From positions 1-7,836 of the forward strand of contig JAUSNQ010000149.1 in NCBI GenBank assembly GCA_030655595.1: DNA of 7,836 bases, read 5' to 3'. Source of the stretch: Paludibacter sp. Its GTDB lineage: Bacteria > Bacteroidota > Bacteroidia > Bacteroidales > Paludibacteraceae. The translations under genes and the position numbers were made by a program. The notes under the pieces are model-generated. The model made no database searches. It worked only from the letters and a program-made list of their open reading frames with translations, and was not told where the DNA came from. Shown piece after piece: positions 1 to 5,676 of this stretch; position 1 is the first letter of the stretch; the number at the start of each line of letters is the position of its first letter.

Positions 1-185
1 TCTGCTATAGGAAAGTTTTCCATGAAAACTTTATATAGACCTTCAGTTTTTCTTTTTTCTGGAGAAGTATCCATTTGAAAAAAGTCATGAAAAGATTTTA
101 ATTGCACTTCCAGAAAGTCGGGGTAGTCAAACTGGTTTTTAATGGAAGCAAAATTGATTCTCTGATCTTTATTTGGTGAAGACAT
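1..185 (-). CDS. rpoB: RNA polymerase beta subunit, N-terminal fragment (partial)
   Basis: This is the first 61 codons of the beta subunit of DNA-directed RNA polymerase, which forms the catalytic core with beta-prime in the cytoplasm. Reading starts at an ATG at 185-183 and stays open to the window edge, where the gene is cut. The translation contains [22 protein letters not shown] and [14 protein letters not shown], which is the typical N-terminal start of Bacteroidota RpoB, before the protrusion and lobe domains. It is the last visible gene of the secE-nusG-rplKAJL-rpoB series. A 143-base gap separates it from rplL and holds two hairpins. No Shine-Dalgarno sequence precedes the ATG. Recognition is secure; nothing can be said about the catalytic part or about rifampicin-region residues, which lie outside the window. 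Confidence 0.96.
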   Translation of the reverse strand, partial: MSSPNKDQRINFASIKNQFDYPDFLEVQLKSFHDFFQMDTSPEKRKTEGLYKVFMENFPIA

Positions 186-225
186 TTTCAAAGAGTTTAT
201 AGTTGATGCGGTGAACTTAACTGTG

Positions 226-249
226 ATGAACCCATTAACGGGAGTTCAT
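226..249 (-). promoter_or_regulatory. Hairpin in the rpoB leader
   Basis: ATGAAC (226-231) pairs with GTTCAT (244-249). The stem continues through CC/GG with one bulged A and closes a seven-base loop that reads CGTTAAT on the transcribed strand. It lies 41 bases before the rpoB start. There is no T-run after it, so it is not an intrinsic terminator. A role in mRNA processing or protein binding is possible but not shown. Confidence 0.4.
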
Positions 250-269
250 TATTAATATAGACATGAAAA

Positions 270-304
270 GGTTTAGAATCCCCCTTAACGAGGGAATCTA
301 AACC
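270..304 (-). terminator. Hairpin between rplL and rpoB, possible attenuator
   Basis: GGTTTAGA (270-277) pairs with TCTAAACC (297-304). After one A-A mismatch, four more pairs (TCCC 279-282 with GGGA 292-295) close a nine-base loop. On the transcribed strand the stem is followed by only TTTTC, a short T-run, so partial termination is more likely than full termination. In E. coli an attenuator in the equivalent gap lowers rpoB expression relative to the ribosomal stalk genes, and this hairpin is in the right place for that role. The function is inferred from position. Confidence 0.55.
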
Positions 305-328
305 AAGGTCCTGATTACCAGGCAATTT

Positions 329-706
329 TTATTTAAGTTCTACTTCAGCTCCGCCTTCTGTCAACGCTTTGTTTAAGGCTTCTGCTTCGTCTTTTGTAAC
401 GCCTTCTTTGATTGCCGAAGGAGCTGCATCTACGAGGTCTTTAGCTTCTTTCAAGCCGAGACCGGTAAGTTCTTTCACTAATTTTACGATTGCTAATTTG
501 TTAGCACCCGGACTTTTCAATACTACATCGAAAGATGTTTTTTCTTCCACTACTTCAGCAGCGGCGGCAACAGGTCCGGCAGCAACAGCAACAGCTGCAG
601 CAGCGGGTTCGATACCATATTCATCTTTCAAAATTTGAGCTAACTCATTTACTTCTTTAACTGTTAAGTTAACCAATTGTTCTGCAAAAGCTTTCAAATC
701 TGCCAT
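329..706 (-). CDS. rplL: 50S ribosomal protein bL12 (L7/L12)
   Basis: This is the multicopy stalk protein of the large subunit, which recruits translational GTPases such as EF-Tu and EF-G. The product has 125 residues, normal for the family. Residues 1-32 form the helical dimerisation domain that binds L10. An Ala/Val-rich hinge follows at about 34-52. The C-terminal factor-binding domain runs from about 56 to 125 and includes the conserved stretch [20 protein letters not shown] (74-93). The start is an ATG with no Shine-Dalgarno sequence. It lies 44 bases after rplJ, its stalk partner, and 143 bases before rpoB. Translation of rplL usually exceeds that of rplJ about fourfold; nothing visible here shows how that is achieved. 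Identification is certain. Confidence 0.98.
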   Translation of the reverse strand: MADLKAFAEQLVNLTVKEVNELAQILKDEYGIEPAAAAVAVAAGPVAAAAEVVEEKTSFDVVLKSPGANKLAIVKLVKELTGLGLKEAKDLVDAAPSAIKEGVTKDEAEALNKALTEGGAEVELK

Positions 707-750
707 TGTCTTAATTTTTATAGAATTTATTTTATATTTTTTATTCGATA

Positions 751-1272
751 TTATCTTTCCGACAATGTTTTCAACACGCCGTGAATTGTATTACCTCCTG
801 ATTGGAGTGCGGACACAACGTTCTTAGCAGGCGACTGCAATAGACCAATAAGTTCGCCGATAAGTTCGTTTTTGCTCTTGATAGTAATCAACGCTTCCAA
901 TTGGTTTTCACCAATATAGAATGACTCTTCCACATAAGCTGCTTTCAGTATTGGCTTTTTGCTTTTACTGGTTTTACTGAAATCCTTGATTAATTTAGCA
1001 GGAGCATTACCATTATTAGAAAGCAACAAAGAAGTTTCACCTTTTAAGATGTCATACAATTCACTGAAATCAGTGTTTGTATTTTCAAGTGCTTTTCTGA
1101 GCAATGTGTTTTTCACCACCATCAGTTGAATGTCCTGTTTGTGGCAAGTTCTGCGTAATTTAGTCGTTTCAGCGGCATTTAACCCGGCAATATCAGCCAG
1201 ATAAAAATGTGCATAAGTCTGAATCGTTGATTCAAGTTGTTTTATAATTGCGCTTTTATCTTCCTTTTTCAT
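751..1272 (-). CDS. rplJ: 50S ribosomal protein uL10
   Basis: This protein anchors the L7/L12 dimers to 23S rRNA at the stalk base. The product has 173 residues, close to the usual 165-180. The N-terminal RNA-binding domain (about 1-130) contains the typical region around residues 40-62, with [11 protein letters not shown] and [11 protein letters not shown]. The C-terminal helix (about 139-173, rich in Leu, Ile and Val) is where L12 dimers bind. The gap to the upstream rplA is only 12 bases. The structured L10-binding leader known from E. coli would therefore have to lie inside the rplA 3' end or be absent, and no leader hairpin is visible in the gap. The start is an ATG without a Shine-Dalgarno sequence, and rplL follows 44 bases later. 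Confidence 0.97.
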   Translation of the reverse strand: MKKEDKSAIIKQLESTIQTYAHFYLADIAGLNAAETTKLRRTCHKQDIQLMVVKNTLLRKALENTNTDFSELYDILKGETSLLLSNNGNAPAKLIKDFSKTSKSKKPILKAAYVEESFYIGENQLEALITIKSKNELIGELIGLLQSPAKNVVSALQSGGNTIHGVLKTLSER

Positions 1273-1284
1273 AAACTTTTAATT

Positions 1285-1980
1285 TTATTCTTCAACTGAT
1301 TTTGGGTCGATTTTAATACCCACACTCATTGTGCTCGAAAGATAAATGCTCTTCACATAAGTACCTTTGGCAGCTGTCGGTTTCAGTTTCATCAGTGTTG
1401 AGATAAATTCTTTGGCATTTTCAATAATCATGTCGGAAGTGAATGACACTTTTCCGACTGAAGTATGAACGATACCAGATTTATCAACTTTGAAGTCGAT
1501 TTTACCTTGTTTCACTTCTTTAACTGCCTTACCTACATCATTGGTAACCGTGCCACTTTTCGGATTTGGCATCAATCCACGCGGACCGAGCACACGTCCC
1601 AGTGCACCTAATTTACCCATGATAGCCGGCATGGTGATGATTACATCAACATCTGTCCAACCGCCTTTTATTTTTTCGATATATTCATCGAGGCCGACGA
1701 AGTCAGCTCCGGCTTCTGTAGCCGCTGCTTCCTGATCGGGTGTACATAATGCAAGAACCCTTACTTGTTTGCCGGTACCATTTGGCAGCGAAACAACGCC
1801 ACGCACCATTTGGTTGGCCTTACGGGGGTCAACACCTAAGCGTACATCAAGATCTACAGAAGCATCGAATTTCGTAGTTGTAATATCTTTTACTAATTCA
1901 GCTGCTTCCTTTAGTGTATAGGCTTTTCCCGCTTCAACTTTTGCAACAGCCAACTTTTGATTTTTTGTTAGTTTACTCAT
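1285..1980 (-). CDS. rplA: 50S ribosomal protein uL1
   Basis: This is the L1-stalk protein that binds 23S rRNA near the E site and helps tRNA exit. In other bacteria it represses translation of the rplK-rplA mRNA. The product has 231 residues, a typical length. Domain I is split between the N- and C-termini. Domain II carries the family signature at about 120-141, with [20 protein letters not shown]. The C-terminal part contains the usual [18 protein letters not shown] segment (205-222). It lies 14 bases after rplK and 12 bases before rplJ, so the genes are surely co-transcribed and possibly translationally coupled. I did not find an obvious L1-type mRNA binding site upstream of rplK. The start is an ATG in an AT-rich, SD-less context. 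Confidence 0.98.
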   Translation of the reverse strand: MSKLTKNQKLAVAKVEAGKAYTLKEAAELVKDITTTKFDASVDLDVRLGVDPRKANQMVRGVVSLPNGTGKQVRVLALCTPDQEAAATEAGADFVGLDEYIEKIKGGWTDVDVIITMPAIMGKLGALGRVLGPRGLMPNPKSGTVTNDVGKAVKEVKQGKIDFKVDKSGIVHTSVGKVSFTSDMIIENAKEFISTLMKLKPTAAKGTYVKSIYLSSTMSVGIKIDPKSVEE

Positions 1981-1994
1981 TATTGAAGTGTTAA

Positions 1995-2438
1995 TTAATT
2001 ATTATTCGGAAAACTACCTTTGACGGTAATACCCATACTTCTCGCTGTACCGGCAACCATTTTCATGGCTCCTTCTAACTCAAAACAATTCAAATCGACC
2101 ATTTTGTCTTCCGCTATTTGTTTTACCTGATCCCAGGTAATCTCAGCCAACTTTTTACGGTTAGGCTCAGGCGATCCTCCTTTTAATTTAGCAACTTCCA
2201 GCAATTGGATAGCTACCGGTGGAGTTTTAACAATGAAGTCAAATGATTTGTCTGAGTAATAGGTGATAACAACAGGTAAAACCTTACCGGCTTTTTCCTG
2301 GGTTCTGGCATTAAATTGTTTGCAAAACTCCATAATGTTGATCCCTTTAGAACCCAATGCAGGTCCTACAGGTGGAGATGGGTTTGCCGCACCCCCTTTA
2401 ATCTGTAATTTAATAAGTCCAGCAATCTCTTTAGCCAT
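1995..2438 (-). CDS. rplK: 50S ribosomal protein uL11
   Basis: This protein sits at the GTPase-associated centre with L10 and L12 and is needed for stringent RelA activation in bacteria that use it. The product has 147 residues, against the usual 140-150. The N-terminal domain has the thiostrepton-region motif [13 protein letters not shown] (20-32). The C-terminal rRNA-binding domain (about 75-141) includes [12 protein letters not shown] and the terminal [12 protein letters not shown]. The last residues (PNNN) are a small tail. It is 54 bases downstream of nusG, and this gap holds a weak hairpin with a T-run. The start is an ATG preceded by an A-rich stretch and no Shine-Dalgarno sequence, as is usual in this phylum. 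Confidence 0.98.
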   Translation of the reverse strand: MAKEIAGLIKLQIKGGAANPSPPVGPALGSKGINIMEFCKQFNARTQEKAGKVLPVVITYYSDKSFDFIVKTPPVAIQLLEVAKLKGGSPEPNRKKLAEITWDQVKQIAEDKMVDLNCFELEGAMKMVAGTARSMGITVKGSFPNNN

Positions 2439-2467
2439 AATTGTTATTTTTTTTGAAGATTAAGTGG

Positions 2468-2491
2468 AAAAACCGGTTTGTAACTCAACCG
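2468..2491 (-). terminator. Weak hairpin plus T-run after nusG
   Basis: On the transcribed strand CGGTT and AACCG form a five-base stem with an eight-base loop directly after the nusG stop codon. G and five T residues follow. The layout resembles a weak intrinsic terminator or an attenuation point between nusG and the rplK group. The stem is short, so strong termination is doubtful. Confidence 0.3.
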
Positions 2492-2492
2492 T

Positions 2493-3041
2493 TTATTCCC
2501 GTTCTACTTGATTGAAAGCAAGCTCGAGCGGAGTCTTCCGTCCGAACACTAAAACCATAACTTTCAGTTTTTTCTTCTCGTTGTTCACTTCCTCGATGAT
2601 ACCCGTAAACCCATTGAAAGGACCGGAAACTACTTTAACGTTCTCATTCTTCAGGAATGGTGTAAGCAAATCTGCTTCATTTTCCTGCATTTCATCTACA
2701 ACACCAAGGATTCTGTTGACCTCGGCAATGCGAACTGGAGTGGGAACATTATTTTTTTCCTCTAAAAATCCAAATACATGTGGAATTTGACGGATGCGAT
2801 GAGAAACTTCACCAACAAGATGTGCTTCTATCAGGACATATCCCGGCATGAGATTAATCTCTTTCGTGACATGTTTTCCGTTACGAATTATTATTTTCTT
2901 TTCAGTTGGAATAACTACCTGAGATACGAACTGACCAAGATCCGAATTTTTGATATCAGCATCAATATATTCCTTGATTTTGCTTTCTTTTCCACTAAAG
3001 GCACGCAAAACGTACCATTTGAAATTGGTTGTCTCAGACAC
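2493..3041 (-). CDS. nusG: Transcription termination/antitermination protein NusG
   Basis: NusG binds RNA polymerase, modulates pausing and Rho termination, and links polymerase to ribosomal protein S10. The product has 182 residues, typical for the family. The NGN domain spans about 8-110, with KWYVLRAFSGKE near its start and NLMPGYVLIEA at 63-73. The KOW domain spans about 132-180, with VKVVSGPFNGFTGIIEEV. The start codon is GTG (3041-3039). I chose it because a perfect AGGAGG lies eight bases upstream and because the protein then begins at the position expected from the NGN domain. It follows secE by 21 bases, the conserved secE-nusG pair. A GTG start with a strong Shine-Dalgarno sequence is unlike the neighbouring genes. 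Confidence 0.97.
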   Translation of the reverse strand: MSETTNFKWYVLRAFSGKESKIKEYIDADIKNSDLGQFVSQVVIPTEKKIIIRNGKHVTKEINLMPGYVLIEAHLVGEVSHRIRQIPHVFGFLEEKNNVPTPVRIAEVNRILGVVDEMQENEADLLTPFLKNENVKVVSGPFNGFTGIIEEVNNEKKKLKVMVLVFGRKTPLELAFNQVERE

Positions 3042-3049
3042 TTTTTATT

Positions 3050-3055
3050 CCTCCT
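3050..3055 (-). promoter_or_regulatory. Strong Shine-Dalgarno sequence for nusG
   Basis: AGGAGG on the transcribed strand lies eight bases before the GTG start and just after the secE stop codon. It fixes the nusG start. It is one of only two clear Shine-Dalgarno sequences in the window; the other precedes hpf. Confidence 0.8.
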
Positions 3056-3062
3056 AATTTAA

Positions 3063-3254
3063 TTACAATAATTTCTCGTAAACGAAAGTCATGATAGACT
3101 CAAAACTTAAGTCCATAACCCATACTATCATGGCAATAATGATGGAAGCAATCAAAACCACGACAGCACTATTCGCAAGTTCAGCACGTGAAGGCCACGA
3201 AACTTTATGAACAAGTTCTGTATACGACTCTTTGATATAGTTTACTACTTTCAT
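3063..3254 (-). CDS. secE: Preprotein translocase subunit SecE
   Basis: This is the small essential membrane subunit of the SecYEG protein-export channel; it clamps SecY in the inner membrane. The product has 63 residues, the short single-span form found in most bacteria; E. coli has a longer three-span version. An N-terminal amphipathic helix ends in the conserved motif KVSWPSRAEL (17-26). One transmembrane segment follows at about 29-49. It lies between tRNA-Trp (19 bases upstream) and nusG (21 bases downstream), an order common in many bacteria. The ATG start has no Shine-Dalgarno sequence. Its message probably arises by processing at tRNA-Trp, since no promoter is visible in the gap. Confidence 0.95.
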   Translation of the reverse strand: MKVVNYIKESYTELVHKVSWPSRAELANSAVVVLIASIIIAMIVWVMDLSFESIMTFVYEKLL

Positions 3255-3270
3255 ATATAAATAGAATTTG

Positions 3271-3343
3271 CACGGGCAGAGAGGCTCGAACTCCCGACAC
3301 CTGGTTTTGGAGACCAGTGCTCTACCAACTGAGCTACGCCCGT
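3271..3343 (-). tRNA. tRNA-Trp (anticodon CCA)
   Basis: A full cloverleaf of 73 bases is visible. The acceptor arms ACGGGCG and TGCCCGT pair with one G-T wobble. The D-arm is GCTCAGTTGGTAGAGC. The anticodon loop CTCCAAA gives CCA. The T-arm contains GTTCGAG, and the discriminator base is G. The 3' CCA is not encoded. It is embedded between tuf and secE, so excision of this tRNA would split the long transcript into two messages. Confidence 0.97.
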
Positions 3344-3349
3344 ATAAAC

Positions 3350-3447
3350 AGCCCCACCCAAACCCTTCCCGAAAGAGAGGGTTCTTGGGGGCTTAATTAT
3401 TTTCTGCAAAGCCTTTTTAGTCCCCCCTTGAGGGGATTTAGCCGGCT
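3350..3447. repeat. REP-like palindromic cluster between tuf and tRNA-Trp
   Basis: Two GC-rich palindromes lie in this AT-rich spacer. The first pairs AGCCCC (3350-3355) with GGGGCT (3388-3393) and, after an internal loop, AACCCT with AGGGTT. The second pairs TCCCC (3421-3425) with GGGGA (3432-3436), followed by the palindrome AGCCGGCT (3440-3447). Read on the plus strand the segment encodes TQTLPEREG and SPPLRG. From memory, this word pattern recurs in spurious ORFs from interspersed repeats of Bacteroidota genomes. No T-run follows on the minus strand, so neither palindrome looks like a terminator. Repeat-family membership is inferred and needs a genome-wide search. Confidence 0.5.
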
Positions 3448-3452
3448 GATTT

Positions 3453-4640
3453 TTATACTAAAATTTCAGTTATCTGACCTGAACCTACTGTACGTCCACC
3501 TTCACGGATAGCAAAACGCAAACCTACGCTACAAGCTACCGGATAGATCAATGTTACAGTTAATTCCAAGTTATCACCTGGCATTACCATTTCAGTTCCT
3601 TCAGGTAAAGTAATTTCACCTGTGATATCCAATGTACGGATATAGAACTGTGGACGATATTTGTTGTGGAATGGCGTATGACGACCACCTTCTTCTTTCT
3701 TCAAAATATACACAGATGCTTTGATAGTAGTGTGAGGAGTCACTTTTCCCGGGTGGGTAATAACCATACCACGTTTAATTTCTTCCTTATCGATACCGCG
3801 TAACAATAAACCTACGTTATCACCAGCCTGACCATCGTCAAGAATCTTGCGGAACATTTCCACACCGGTTACAACAGATTTTTTGGTACCCTGACCTAAA
3901 CCGATGATTTGTACTTCTTCACCTGTTTTGATTTTACCAGTTTCGATACGACCTGTAGCAACAGTACCACGACCTGTGATTGAGAACACGTCTTCAACCG
4001 GCATCAGGAATGGTTTGTCAACAGCACGTTCAGGTAATAGAATCCAAGTATCAACAGCATCCATCAGCTCCATTACTTTATCTTCCCACTCTTGAACACC
4101 GTTCAATGCACCCAGTGCAGAACCGCGGATAATAGGAGTATTGTCGCCGTCGAATTCATAGAATGAAAGCAATTCACGCATTTCCATTTCTACCAGTTCC
4201 AACATTTCTTCGTCGTCAACCATGTCACATTTGTTCATGAAAACAACGATACGAGGTACGTTTACCTGACGAGCCAACAAGATGTGTTCGCGAGTCTGTG
4301 GCATAGGACCATCAGTAGCAGCAACTACAATGATAGCACCGTCCATTTGGGCAGCACCCGTAACCATGTTCTTCACGTAGTCAGCGTGACCCGGACAGTC
4401 AACGTGCGCATAGTGACGTAAAGCTGTTTGGTATTCAACGTGTGCAGTATTAATTGTAATACCACGTTCTTTTTCTTCAGGAGCATTGTCGATAGAATCG
4501 AATGAACGCAATTCAGAAAGTCCTTTTTTTGCTAAAACGGTAGTAATAGCAGCGGTCAATGTAGTTTTACCGTGGTCAACGTGACCGATGGTACCTACGT
4601 TTACGTGAGGTTTCGACCTGTCAAATTTTTCTTTTGCCAT
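3453..4640 (-). CDS. tuf: Translation elongation factor EF-Tu
   Basis: This GTPase delivers aminoacyl-tRNA to the ribosomal A site. The product has 395 residues, one more than E. coli EF-Tu. The GTPase motifs are all present: G1 GHVDHGKT (19-26), G2 with [10 protein letters not shown] and Thr62, G3 DCPGH (81-85), G4 NKCD (136-139) and G5 SAL (174-176). Domain 2 (about 213-300) includes the conserved [15 protein letters not shown]. Domain 3 runs to the C-terminal [15 protein letters not shown]. It lies 63 bases downstream of tRNA-Thr(GGT), in the tRNA4-tuf arrangement also known from E. coli tufB, and tRNA-Trp follows after a 109-base spacer. The ATG start is in an A-rich context without a Shine-Dalgarno sequence. 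Identification is certain. Confidence 0.99.
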   Translation of the reverse strand: MAKEKFDRSKPHVNVGTIGHVDHGKTTLTAAITTVLAKKGLSELRSFDSIDNAPEEKERGITINTAHVEYQTALRHYAHVDCPGHADYVKNMVTGAAQMDGAIIVVAATDGPMPQTREHILLARQVNVPRIVVFMNKCDMVDDEEMLELVEMEMRELLSFYEFDGDNTPIIRGSALGALNGVQEWEDKVMELMDAVDTWILLPERAVDKPFLMPVEDVFSITGRGTVATGRIETGKIKTGEEVQIIGLGQGTKKSVVTGVEMFRKILDDGQAGDNVGLLLRGIDKEEIKRGMVITHPGKVTPHTTIKASVYILKKEEGGRHTPFHNKYRPQFYIRTLDITGEITLPEGTEMVMPGDNLELTVTLIYPVACSVGLRFAIREGGRTVGSGQITEILV

Positions 4641-4703
4641 AACTCAAAGATTATTTTTTTTAATTTTAAATGATATATTTTTTTATAAAAGCTTTTTACG
4701 TTG

Positions 4704-4775
<72 letters not shown>

Positions 4776-4780
4776 AAGAG

Positions 4781-4853
4781 AGCGGAAGACGGGACTCAAA
4801 CCCGCGACCCTCAGCTTGGAAGGCTAATGCTCTATCAACTGAGCTACTTCCGC
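4781..4853 (-). tRNA. tRNA-Gly (anticodon TCC)
   Basis: This is a 73-base cloverleaf. The acceptor arms GCGGAAG and CTTCCGC pair perfectly. The D-arm is GCTCAGTTGATAGAGC. The anticodon loop CTTCCAA gives TCC. The T-arm contains GGGTTTGAGTCCC, and the discriminator is T. CCA is not encoded. Only five bases separate it from tRNA-Thr(GGT). Its 5' third is the source of the repeated fragments that lie just upstream. It matches E. coli glyT in position. Confidence 0.97.
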
Positions 4854-5017
4854 GAAATTAATTCAACCGCATTATTTCTCAGTTGATAGAGCATATTATT
4901 GTTTATACTCTTGGCAACTGAGCTACTTCCGCGAAATTAATCCAACTACATTTTTTCTCAGTTGATAGAGCATCTTATTGTCTATCTCTTGGCAACTGAG
5001 CTAATTCCGCAATTTTC
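4836..5017 (-). repeat. Tandem repeat built from the tRNA-Gly head and its antisense
   Basis: The first unit (4836-4914, 79 bases) begins with the real tRNA-Gly head. A second unit (4915-4992, 78 bases) follows, then a partial third (4993 to about 5017). On the transcribed strand each copy reads GCGGAAGTAGCTCAGTTG (with A-to-T at one site in the partial one), then departs from the tRNA with CCAAGAG. Between copies lies a 17-base perfect antisense of the tRNA-Gly D-arm, ATGCTCTATCAACTGAG, present at 4878-4894 and 4957-4973. Head and antisense can fold into a hairpin, CTCAGTTG with CAACTGAG plus inner AGAG/CTCT. No extra complete tRNA is formed. It lies between tRNA-Tyr and tRNA-Gly, so it is transcribed as the tRNA-Gly leader. 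Its origin and function are unknown to me. Confidence 0.85.
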
Positions 5018-5020
5018 TCG

Positions 5021-5103
5021 TGGGCAGTGAAGGATTCGAACCTCCGAAGTCGAAAGACAGCTGAGTTACAGTCAGCCCCAGTTGGCCACTTTGGTAACTG
5101 CCC
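5021..5103 (-). tRNA. tRNA-Tyr (anticodon GTA)
   Basis: This is an 83-base class II tRNA with a long variable arm. The acceptor arms GGGCAGT and ACTGCCC pair perfectly. The anticodon stem GCTGA/TCAGC encloses loop CTGTAAC, giving GTA. The variable arm follows as GTCTTTCGAC. The T-arm contains GGTTCGAATCC, and the discriminator is A, as expected for tyrosine. CCA is not encoded. It corresponds in position to E. coli tyrU. Confidence 0.97.
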
Positions 5104-5154
5104 TATTTACAGTTTCACGAACTGAGTTTTGAGTACAACGAGCCTTCTTTCAAT

Positions 5155-5170
5155 CCTCTTTTAGCTAAAC
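5155..5170 (+). repeat. Inverted copy of the tRNA-Thr(TGT) head in the Thr-Tyr spacer
   Basis: The 70-base spacer 5104-5173 contains CCTCTTTTAGCT on the plus strand. This is the first part of tRNA-Thr(TGT), CCTCTTTAGCT, with one extra T and in the opposite orientation. It includes the palindrome TTTAGCTAAA (5160-5169). The same spacer has a small hairpin CAGTT/AACTG (5110-5124). The match is short, so chance is possible. It does echo the antisense head copies next to tRNA-Gly. Confidence 0.45.
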
Positions 5171-5173
5171 TTG

Positions 5174-5247
5174 AGCCTCTTGTCGGATTCGAACCAACGA
5201 CCCCGAGATTACAAATCACGTGCTCTGGCCAACTGAGCTAAAGAGGC
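5174..5247 (-). tRNA. tRNA-Thr (anticodon TGT)
   Basis: This is a 74-base tRNA and the first gene of the tRNA-tuf series. The acceptor arms GCCTCTT and AAGAGGC pair perfectly. The D-arm is GCTCAGTTGGCCAGAGC. The anticodon loop TTTGTAA gives TGT. The T-arm contains GGTTCGAATCC, and the discriminator is T. The anticodon stem CGTGA/TCTCG has a T-T mismatch at its third pair. CCA is not encoded. It corresponds in position to E. coli thrU. Confidence 0.95.
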
Positions 5248-5279
5248 AATGTGCTAATAATTAGTACCTTTACTCGAAC

Positions 5280-5314
5280 AAAAAGCCGTTTAAACACTCC
5301 TATTTAAACGGCTT
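5280..5314 (-). terminator. Intrinsic terminator after hpf
   Basis: A perfect 12-base inverted repeat, AAGCCGTTTAAA (5283-5294) and TTTAAACGGCTT (5303-5314), has an eight-base loop. On the transcribed strand the second arm runs into TTTTTG (T-run ending at 5280). It lies 48 bases after the hpf stop and before tRNA-Thr(TGT), so it should end the rpsU-xerC-hpf transcript. There is no T-run on the plus-strand side. Confidence 0.85.
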
Positions 5315-5315
5315 G

Positions 5316-5345
5316 CAAATGTACGAAATTATTTTGGAATACAAA
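5316..5345 (-). promoter_or_regulatory. Promoter of the tRNA-tuf operon, Bacteroides type
   Basis: TACATTTG (5323-5316) is an exact match to the Bacteroides -7 box TAnnTTTG. A TTTG (5345-5342) lies 18 bases upstream, one short of the usual 19-21. The predicted transcript start, a few bases downstream, falls inside the first arm of the hpf terminator. The promoter begins only 17 bases after the hpf stop codon. It would drive the four tRNAs, tuf and perhaps everything down to rpoB. Confidence 0.7.
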
Positions 5346-5362
5346 ACAATTCAAATGATATT

Positions 5363-5662
5363 TTATTTTTTAGACAGCTTTTCTTTGTATTTCCGGATTT
5401 GTTTTTCAAGAGCTTCTACTGATAAATCAACTGCTTCTTCAAAAGTATCACAAACTTTGGACGCAAAAAAATCTGCTGACGGCACCGAAATCTTTATTTC
5501 GGCTTCTTTATTTGTGGCTGTTTCGGGCTTAATCACCTTCAAATATACATCTACATTCAGAATTTCATCAAACAACTTGGTTAATTTCTTCGTTTTCCTC
5601 TCGGTGTACGATTCTAACGATGTTGTTGCATCAAAATTAATCGACTGAATTCTAAGTTTCAT
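5363..5662 (-). CDS. hpf: Ribosome hibernation promoting factor, short HPF/RaiA family
   Basis: This family binds the 30S decoding channel in starved or stationary cells and helps form inactive ribosomes. The product has 99 residues, the short form that lacks the C-terminal dimerisation domain of long HPF. The beginning MKLRIQSINFDATTSLESYTERK and the helix-2 region FEEAVDLSVEALEKQIRKYKEKL fit the family's beta-alpha-beta-beta-beta-alpha fold. The C-terminal helix is strongly basic. It lies 14 bases after xerC in the rpsU-xerC-hpf group and ends before a clear terminator. A strong Shine-Dalgarno AAGGAGGT precedes the ATG, which is unusual here. YfiA/RaiA and short HPF cannot be told apart from sequence by eye. 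Confidence 0.9.
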   Translation of the reverse strand: MKLRIQSINFDATTSLESYTERKTKKLTKLFDEILNVDVYLKVIKPETATNKEAEIKISVPSADFFASKVCDTFEEAVDLSVEALEKQIRKYKEKLSKK

Positions 5663-5666
5663 AACT

Positions 5667-5674
5667 ACCTCCTT
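5667..5674 (-). promoter_or_regulatory. Strong Shine-Dalgarno sequence for hpf
   Basis: AAGGAGGT on the transcribed strand lies four bases before the hpf ATG and just after the xerC TAA stop. It is a full-length match to the anti-Shine-Dalgarno core. The neighbours rpsU, xerC, tuf, rplK, rplA, rplJ and rplL show none. Confidence 0.8.
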
Positions 5675-5676
5675 CT

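Noticed and set aside
3317..3511. A plus-strand open frame of 64 codons across tRNA-Trp, the palindromes and the tuf end
   Set aside because: It covers antisense tRNA, REP-like palindromes and the antisense of tuf, and has no start context or family features.
4641..4660. Promoter box TAATCTTTG just before tuf
   Set aside because: The spacing inside the box is one base off TAnnTTTG, and it ends a few bases before the ATG, so transcription would start inside the gene.
4836..4992. CRISPR array
   Set aside because: There are only two and a part units. The long repeated part derives from a tRNA, the intervening parts are also similar to each other, and no cas genes are present.
4854..5017. Extra tRNA genes or tRNA pseudogenes on either strand
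   Set aside because: Only the acceptor 5' strand and D-arm parts are present. No anticodon stem, T-arm or 3' acceptor follows, so no cloverleaf can form.
4836..5017. Attachment site of an integrated element, using the nearby tyrosine recombinase
   Set aside because: Integration normally duplicates the tRNA 3' end, no cargo genes lie between the copies, and the xerC gene looks like a housekeeping Xer enzyme.
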